The position numbers and the translations under genes are program-made. The notes under the pieces were generated by a model that searched no databases, had not been told where the DNA came from, and saw nothing but the letters and a program-made list of their open reading frames with translations. 46,433 bases of DNA, taken from positions 1 to 46,433 of the forward strand of contig DFGC01000007.1 of NCBI GenBank assembly GCA_002371155.1, given 5' to 3'. Below are positions 41,631 to 46,433 of the stretch, one piece after another. This stretch comes from Alphaproteobacteria bacterium UBA3760 (GTDB lineage Bacteria; Pseudomonadota; Alphaproteobacteria; Rs-D84). Numbering within the stretch: position 1 is the first letter of the stretch; each line of letters starts with the position of its first letter.

Positions 41631-41894
41631 ATGGTACAAGAGAAAAAAAGAGTAGCAGAAGTGTCGGGCGTTGATTCTGTTTATAATAAAAAAGGTAAAA
41701 TTGTTGGGTGGCAATTGTGTGTATATTACCTGGTGTTGAAAAGAGGAGTATGGCGGTGGTGGGGGCCTCGCTATTATGTTCGTCGTAACGATTTGTTTGG
41801 AATTGTGCATAATGCGTTGTTAAAAAAAAGAAGTAAACTTGTTGCACAATTGGATAATCTGCGGAATGCAGAATGCGCTAACTGTGTCAGGTAA
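41631..41894 (+). CDS. Unknown small protein, VSGV family member 2
   Basis: 87 residues from the ATG at 41631, chosen for AAAGG 7 nt upstream; an in-frame ATG at 41601 overlaps the previous gene. Very basic and aromatic in the middle (VWRWWGPRYYVRR), ending with two Cys (CANCVR). It shares the N-terminal VSGV-x2-VY motif with the preceding gene. Its stop lies 9 bp before rlmE. No known family. Confidence 0.6.
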   Translation: MVQEKKRVAEVSGVDSVYNKKGKIVGWQLCVYYLVLKRGVWRWWGPRYYVRRNDLFGIVHNALLKKRSKLVAQLDNLRNAECANCVR

Positions 41895-41903
41895 AATTTA
41901 ATT

Positions 41904-42557
41904 ATGAAAATATTAAATAAAAAAATTGCATCACATAAATCTTCGGCGGCGTGGATTCAACGCCAGGCGGCGGATCCATATGTTGAACGCGCGCATCGGG
42001 ATGGTTATCGCGCACGTGCGGCATATAAACTGATTGAAATGAACGAACGATTTCATTTCTTGAAAAATAATCAAATTGTTGTTGATTTGGGGGCGGCGCC
42101 GGGGTCGTGGTCACAATATATTGCGCGTGATTTTCCAAAAACAAAAATTTTTGCGATGGATTTGTTGGAAATAACACCGATAAACAATGTCGAATTTTAC
42201 CAGGGTGATTTTACAACCGATGCGGCATATTCTTGGTTGGTAGAAAAATTAAATCTGGAAAATGCGGCGTCTGGGACGGTGGATGTGGTGCTGTCTGATA
42301 TGGCGCCGAATACGGTTGGACATAAAAAGACCGACCATTTGCGTCAAATGGTGTTGTTGGAATACGCGTTTGATTTTGCGGTGCGGGCGTTAAAACCCGG
42401 CGGGACATTTGTTGCAAAATCGTTTACCGGTGGCACAACGAACGATTTGTTAAAGCAAATCAAGGAAAAATTCGAAACGGTGCATCATATAAAACCACCT
42501 GCATCGCGCAAAGACAGTGTGGAAATGTTTATTGTCGCAACCGGTTTCCGTGGTTAG
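41904..42557 (+). CDS. rlmE: 23S rRNA U2552 2'-O-methyltransferase
   Basis: 217 residues, the normal RlmE/FtsJ length. It methylates the 2'-O of U2552 in the ribosomal A loop. SAM motif VVDLGAAPGSWSQYI near residue 55, then DVVLSDMAPN and TFVAKSFTGG, which hold the catalytic Asp and Lys; SRKDSVEMFIVATGF ends the fold. TAAAAT lies 6 nt before the ATG without a clear -35, so it is either leaderless or read from upstream genes. Confidence 0.95.
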   Translation: MKILNKKIASHKSSAAWIQRQAADPYVERAHRDGYRARAAYKLIEMNERFHFLKNNQIVVDLGAAPGSWSQYIARDFPKTKIFAMDLLEITPINNVEFYQGDFTTDAAYSWLVEKLNLENAASGTVDVVLSDMAPNTVGHKKTDHLRQMVLLEYAFDFAVRALKPGGTFVAKSFTGGTTNDLLKQIKEKFETVHHIKPPASRKDSVEMFIVATGFRG

Positions 42558-42612
42558 TTTCAATATAAATTTTGTGTGCTTTTTCTGTATTTTTATGGTA
42601 TAATTATCACAA

Positions 42613-44382
42613 ATGGTGCGCGAGGTTGCGAAATCTTGTAAAGATAAAAAACACGAAAAACCGTCGTTCCGTCGGCGGTTGTTTGGATTTTTGTTTAATC
42701 TGATTTTAATTGGTATGATTTTTGTTGCGGGATATGTTGGTGTTGTGTATTTGCGTATGCCGTCGTTGGATTCTATATTGCATGAAACTCGTCCCCCAAC
42801 GATTGTTTTTTTAGACAGTGCTGGGGGCGAGATTCGCAGTTCTAATCGTATAATGGGAACGCCCGTCACGGTGGATACTTTGCCGCCGCATGTGTGGCAA
42901 TCGATTGTCGCAATCGAAGATAAACGGTTTTTCGAACATGGTCCAATCGATATGCGGGCAACGGCGCGCGCGGTGTTTCTGAACCTGTTTTCGGGACGAT
43001 TTGCCGCGGGTGGGTCAACAATTACTCAACAAACGGCGAAAAATATATTTCTGTCGCGTGATAAAAAAATTTCCCGCAAAGTCCAAGAACTGATTTTGGC
43101 AAAATGGTTGGAAAATCGTTTTTCTAAAAATCAGATTTTGGATTTGTATATGAATCGCGTGTCGTTGGTTGGTGGTATGCGTGGGATTGATGCCGCCGCA
43201 CGCGCCATGTTCGGGGTTGGGGCAACAAATTTGACCGTTGCACAATCGGCGCAAATTGCAGCGATGTTAAAGGCACCAACATATTACAGTCCACTGAAAA
43301 ATCCGGAACGCAATATCGCGCGGGCGCGTGTTGTGTTGGCGGAAATGGTGCGGCAAAATTATATATCGTTGGATGTTGCGCGTCATGCCGCCGCAGAATT
43401 GGCACCAGCACCGGGGGTGCGTGATACGAATCTGTATCGGTATTGGACGGATTTTGTGATGGATGAATTGGAATCGGTTGTTGGAAATCTGGATTGTGAT
43501 GTTTATGTGTATACCACTATTGACCGACAATTCCAGGAACATGTTGCCGATGTGTTGCCACGACATACGGGTGAATACCAGGGGGCTGTTTTGGCAATGT
43601 CGCGTGATGGCGCATTGCGTGCGATGTCGGGCGGTGCCAATTACCAGGTCAGCCAATTTAATCGGACATTGGCGGCGCGCCAACCCGGCAGTGCGTTCAA
43701 ACCGGTGGTTTATTTGATGGCGTTGGAAAATGGTATGACGCCAGATTCTTATGTGAACGATTCGCCGTTTGCGGTTGGCGATTATAATCCGAAAAATTAT
43801 AACGACCATTATTATGGCGATATACCGTTGTCAATGGCGTTTGCAAAAAGTGTCAATTCTGTGCCTGTGAAATTGACCAAGATTTATGGCATTGATTCGG
43901 TGTTGGATATGGCGGGGCGATTGGGGGTTGGCACAAAATTAAAACGCGAATATTCAACCGTTCTGGGCGCAAGTGATATGACATTATTGGATTTAACAAA
44001 TATGTATGCGGTGATTTGGAATGATGGTTTGTCTGTGCGACCGTATTCAATTACCAAGATTACAAAAATGGATGGAACGGTTTTGTATGAACGAAATCCG
44101 TCGGATGCAATCCAGGTTTTGCAACCTGGGACGGTTTCGGCAATGACTGAATTGTTGGCGGATGTTATTGCGCCGGGGGGAACCGGACATCGCGCCGCCG
44201 CCCCAGGGGTTTTGGGCGGCAAAACCGGCACCAGCAACGATAATCGTGATGCGTGGTTTATTGGCGCAACCGACAAACACATAATTGGTGTCTGGGTCGG
44301 AAACGATGATTTTACCCCAATGTCATCAAAGATTACCGGGGGAACTGTGCCGGCGGAAATATTTCACGACATAGTGAAATAA
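42613..44382 (+). CDS. Class A penicillin-binding protein (PBP1A-type)
   Basis: 589 residues, short for the class. A basic N-terminus and one span (about 20-42) precede the GT51 glycosyltransferase domain: EDKRFFEHG near 101 holds the catalytic Glu, then GGSTITQQTAKN. The transpeptidase domain has S360-A-F-K363, S413-V-N415 and K537-T-G539. It polymerises and crosslinks peptidoglycan in the periplasm. No Shine-Dalgarno; TATAAT (42599-42604) is 8 nt before the ATG, though its -35 is weak. A structured repeat follows the stop. Confidence 0.94.
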   Translation: MVREVAKSCKDKKHEKPSFRRRLFGFLFNLILIGMIFVAGYVGVVYLRMPSLDSILHETRPPTIVFLDSAGGEIRSSNRIMGTPVTVDTLPPHVWQSIVAIEDKRFFEHGPIDMRATARAVFLNLFSGRFAAGGSTITQQTAKNIFLSRDKKISRKVQELILAKWLENRFSKNQILDLYMNRVSLVGGMRGIDAAARAMFGVGATNLTVAQSAQIAAMLKAPTYYSPLKNPERNIARARVVLAEMVRQNYISLDVARHAAAELAPAPGVRDTNLYRYWTDFVMDELESVVGNLDCDVYVYTTIDRQFQEHVADVLPRHTGEYQGAVLAMSRDGALRAMSGGANYQVSQFNRTLAARQPGSAFKPVVYLMALENGMTPDSYVNDSPFAVGDYNPKNYNDHYYGDIPLSMAFAKSVNSVPVKLTKIYGIDSVLDMAGRLGVGTKLKREYSTVLGASDMTLLDLTNMYAVIWNDGLSVRPYSITKITKMDGTVLYERNPSDAIQVLQPGTVSAMTELLADVIAPGGTGHRAAAPGVLGGKTGTSNDNRDAWFIGATDKHIIGVWVGNDDFTPMSSKITGGTVPAEIFHDIVK

Positions 44383-44610
44383 ATTGTAAAACGGCACATC
44401 TGCGGTGTGTTTGCGCGTTTATGTAGCGTTTGTACACTGCACTTGCAAACACTGTCGCATCTGCACCGTTTTACAATTTATTTGTTTTTTGCGGGCACAT
44501 CTGCGGTGTGTTTGCGCGTTTATGTAGCATTTGTACACTGCACTTGCAAACACTGTCGCATCTGCACCGTTTTACAATTTATTTGTTTTTGCGGGCGCAT
44601 CTGCGGTGGA
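44381..44610. repeat. Tandem 101-bp repeat forming a long hairpin
   Basis: A unit of about 101 bp occurs twice (from 44393 and from 44494) plus a third start at 44594, with few changes. The first copy is a long imperfect hairpin: outer arms AAATTGTAAAACGG (44381-44394) and CCGTTTTACAATTT (44466-44479) are perfect 14-bp inverted repeats, and inner arms GTGTTTGC/GCAAACAC also pair. T-rich runs follow each right arm, so it may terminate the PBP transcript or encode a structured RNA. Reading frames across it are simple products of the repeat. With 44611-44687 it fills the gap before the next gene. Confidence 0.85.
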
Positions 44611-44687
44611 TAATTCGTTGGATTAAAAATCTGTTTTTTTATTACGCGTTTTGTGATATAATCCGTTAGATAAAAAAGTGAGTAGAA

Positions 44688-45641
44688 ATGAAGTCTTATA
44701 TTTTTAGTTCTGTTGTGCTTTCCGTATGTGTTATGTCATCGGCGATGGCAAATTGGCAGTATCCAAATAAATACGCGCGCGATTCTTGGGCGGGTGATGA
44801 TGGTATGCGATTCGTTGTGTCGGCACGTGGTGGTGCCGCAATTGGACGCGCTGATATAAAAAACGAAATTGGTGGATTGACCGGACGATATATGCGTGAA
44901 ATCGCAACGGGTGAAATTGTGACGGCGGCATGGTATGATTCGGTTGGACAACCCGCTGGATACGAAGATGCCGGCTATGGTCGTTTGGGCGATTTACCGG
45001 CGGCAAATAATTATCGTGATATTTCTGTGGCAATCGGGGTTAGTGCCGGTTTTACGGTGCCTGAAATGCCACAATGGCGTATAGAATTTGGTTTTGATCA
45101 TATTGCGGAATCTGATTATAATGAAAACCCATTGTTCGAAGGTGTGTTGCCGTTGTCGTCTGGATATTCGGTCGATGCGCAAAGCGGTGGTGTGCAATCA
45201 AGCCTGGCCAGTGATATTTACAGCGTGATGGCATTTTATGATTTCTTTGATGGGTTAAATAAACCGTTGCGGCAAATGATTCCGTATGTCGGTTTTGGTG
45301 CGGGATATGCTGATACAAAAACGGTTCTGCAACTGACGGATTCGTATGGTGATTTGTCAGATGTCTATGAATTGCAGAATTTTGGTGTTGTCGACGATTT
45401 TGGTGTGATTCAATTTAACAAGGCAGAATCGCATACATCAAATTTGGCGCCGGTGGTGGCGTTGGGATTGTCGTATGGTATCAGTGATAAAATGTTTATC
45501 GATGCCGGTTTGCGTGCGATGTATGTGTCAAATGTAAAGTGGGAATTGACCAATGCAGACAATTCGCAAAAACGCGATTGGTTCAGTGCAGAAAAATTGA
45601 TATATGTAAATGCAATGTTGGGATTGCGTGTGGAATTTTAG
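44688..45641 (+). CDS. Outer-membrane beta-barrel protein
   Basis: 317 residues with a signal peptide ending SSAMA and a mature start NWQYPNKYARD. Alternating amphipathic strands, many aromatic girdle residues and a C-terminal Phe (MLGLRVEF) are typical of BAM-inserted barrels. The layout (FGFDHIAESDY, IPYVGFGAGYAD, LAPVVALGLSYGISDKMFIDAGLRAMYV) is like the small OmpA-barrel or Rickettsiales surface-antigen type. TATAAT occurs 32 nt upstream. Porin or adhesin role unknown. Confidence 0.8.
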   Translation: MKSYIFSSVVLSVCVMSSAMANWQYPNKYARDSWAGDDGMRFVVSARGGAAIGRADIKNEIGGLTGRYMREIATGEIVTAAWYDSVGQPAGYEDAGYGRLGDLPAANNYRDISVAIGVSAGFTVPEMPQWRIEFGFDHIAESDYNENPLFEGVLPLSSGYSVDAQSGGVQSSLASDIYSVMAFYDFFDGLNKPLRQMIPYVGFGAGYADTKTVLQLTDSYGDLSDVYELQNFGVVDDFGVIQFNKAESHTSNLAPVVALGLSYGISDKMFIDAGLRAMYVSNVKWELTNADNSQKRDWFSAEKLIYVNAMLGLRVEF

Positions 45642-45693
45642 AAAATAATGCTTGATTTTCTAAAAAAATTGTGTCAATATACCTGCACAATGT

Positions 45694-45770
45694 GCGAGCG
45701 TAGCTCAGTTGGCTAGAGCGCAACCTTGCCAAGGTTGAGGTCGAGGGTTCGAGCCCCTTTGCTCGCACCA
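45694..45770 (+). tRNA. tRNA-Gly(GCC)
   Basis: 77 nt: acceptor GCGAGCG/TGCTCGC, anticodon stem CAACC/GGTTG with loop TTGCCAA (anticodon GCC at 45728-45730), T arm with GGTTCGAGCCC, discriminator A and encoded CCA. Possible promoter TTGATT (45652-45657), 17 bp, CAATAT. Confidence 0.96.
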
Positions 45771-45932
45771 AAGTTTTAACACCCGAAAGGGTGTTTTTTA
45801 TTTTTGCGACAAAGGGGCGAGAACCCGAGAAGAGGGTTGCGAGGCGAGGTGTCAAAGACACCGAAGTACTTTGCTCGCACCAAAGTTTTAACACCCGAAA
45901 GGGTGTTTTTTATTTTTGCGACAAAGGGGCGA
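45757..45932. repeat. Duplicated tRNA-Gly 3' end with terminator
   Basis: A 64-bp direct repeat (45757-45820 and 45869-45932, offset 112) comprises the last 14 nt of tRNA-Gly with CCA, the terminator hairpin and TTGCGACAAAGGGGCGA. The last part (45805-45826, with GAACCC) is an imperfect inverted copy of the tRNA 3' end. Between the copies are hairpins AACCC/GGGTT and GGTGTC/GACACC. It has the same plan as the Ser and Pro loci but a shorter, unrelated core. Confidence 0.88.
45778..45801 (+). terminator. Terminator of tRNA-Gly (first copy)
   Basis: AACACCC / GGGTGTT stem with GAAA loop and a T run. An identical copy lies at 45890-45913 in the repeat. Confidence 0.88.
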
Positions 45933-45934
45933 AT

Positions 45935-46138
45935 TTACCGGTGGCTCAGTTTGCATGGGCGGCCGCCGCGACTTTCGGCATCGTGGCTGTCGATTGTTAT
46001 GCAATTTTTGGTGCATTGTTTGACATGGGGACAATTTTTTTCATGATAAATGTGCGTGTTCGTGTTGTATGATACACTGCGCCCGGTCGATGCGCCACAT
46101 GTGAATATGCACAATAAAATTATCAGTATTTTTTTCAT
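45935..46138 (-). CDS. Small secreted protein with a YHxxxC/RPC motif
   Basis: 67 residues from the ATG at 46138, where a signal peptide begins (MKKILIILLCIFTCGAST). The mature part has YHEKNCPHV then AESRGGRPCKLSH, which resembles the small Cys/His module (YHxxxC ... A..xGxRPCxxC) found at the ends of some nucleases and in Ada-like zinc sites. The last Cys is replaced by SH. The signal is also compatible with a lipoprotein (FTCGAS). Function unknown. Its 3' end abuts the tRNA-Gly repeat. Confidence 0.55.
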   Translation of the reverse strand: MKKILIILLCIFTCGASTGRSVSYNTNTHIYHEKNCPHVKQCTKNCITIDSHDAESRGGRPCKLSHR

Positions 46139-46199
46139 TACAAAAATCTTTTTTGTCTGTTTTTGTATATAATATAGTATAAAAATACATTTTGTCAAT

Positions 46200-46433
46200 A
46201 TTTTAGTAGAGTGGGGCAAAATAACGGGAAAATATCCGAACTGTGGTTGGCGGGCACCGAATGGTGTCACCTCATCGCCAGCGGGGTTGGAAAAGCAGCC
46301 ATATTCGTCATACCGGCGTATCGGCCCGCGCTGTCGTCATACCGCGGACGCGCGGTATCCAGTTGACGACATTTGTCGTCAACCTGTGTAATAAAGCAAA
46401 ATAACGCAAGTTTTGCGGAACGCAAAACTGGAT
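46200..46433. repeat. Cluster of palindromes, no gene seen
   Basis: No credible coding region to the window edge. Three strong palindromes follow one another: ATACCGCG/CGCGGTAT (46339-46358), TTGACGACA/TGTCGTCAA (46363-46382) and AGTTTTGCG/CGCAAAACT (46409-46429). The first, in a GTCATACCG...GGTATCCAG context, resembles dispersed REP-type palindromes of proteobacterial genomes. It may continue beyond the window. Confidence 0.55.

Noticed and set aside
44407..44669. Cys-rich small proteins read across the 101-bp tandem repeat
   Set aside because: The periodic peptide arises from the repeat itself; no ribosome site and no signal of selection for coding.

Overview
The window is a single bacterial chromosome segment, fairly AT-rich and tightly packed with short operons on both strands. 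The sequence suggests an alphaproteobacterium, probably an uncultured host-associated lineage with a reduced genome. Supporting signs are an alphaproteobacterial-type UvrA first zinc module (CPVSG), the tilS-ftsH pair, a dacA-holB-tatD order that lacks the tmk and metG genes often found between them, TspO, and an isolated VirB11 ATPase. This placement is inference; no rRNA or phylogeny is available here.

Layout. 36-2251: a secreted Cys-rich protein and a membrane protein with a Cys/His cluster and an EF-hand. 2316-6906 (minus): mtaB, dacA, holB, tatD, smpB. 6966-8245: rpoZ, tRNA-Ser(GGA), about 700 bp of structured repeats, tRNA-Ser(GCT). 8295-12506 (minus): small membrane protein, ihfB, accDA fusion, msbA-like exporter. 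12664-13621: an AT-rich two-gene islet. 13726-14426: repeats and tRNA-Pro. 14521-17892: secreted repeat protein, a spanin-like overlapping gene pair, rho, LOG-family hydrolase. 17933-25593: tilS, ftsH, MBL hydrolase, prmC, M23 peptidase, FKBP lipoprotein, lipoprotein, virB11. 25623-26990: two unrecognised AT-rich genes. 26995-32418: priA, APH-like kinase, miaA, gap, tRNA-Leu, a 39-residue LptM-like lipoprotein, tRNA-Asp. 32557-34970: rpmG, then an AT-rich acyltransferase/GT61/ACP-like islet. 35161-44382: tspO, ftsB-like, dusB, rodZ, uvrA, an orphan SRP M-domain protein with two small paralogues, rlmE, a class A PBP. 44381-46433: tandem hairpin repeats, an outer-membrane protein, tRNA-Gly with its own duplicated 3' end, a small secreted protein, a palindrome cluster.

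Much of the content is housekeeping: tRNA modification (MtaB, TilS, MiaA, DusB), translation and its quality control (SmpB, RpmG, RlmE, PrmC), envelope assembly (DacA, PBP1, M23, RodZ, FtsB, MsbA, LptM) and DNA maintenance (HolB, PriA, UvrA, TatD).

The most unusual signals are four. (1) Four of six tRNA genes are followed by structured elements that carry copies of that tRNA's own 3' end. Core families are shared between loci, and hairpins keep their position while changing sequence, which is compensatory variation. (2) A stand-alone SRP54/Ffh M-domain protein lacks the GTPase and most of the RNA-binding motif. (3) FtsH has lost its pore-loop aromatic residue. (4) Several genes have a -10 box 6-8 nt upstream of ATG and no Shine-Dalgarno sequence, implying leaderless mRNAs.
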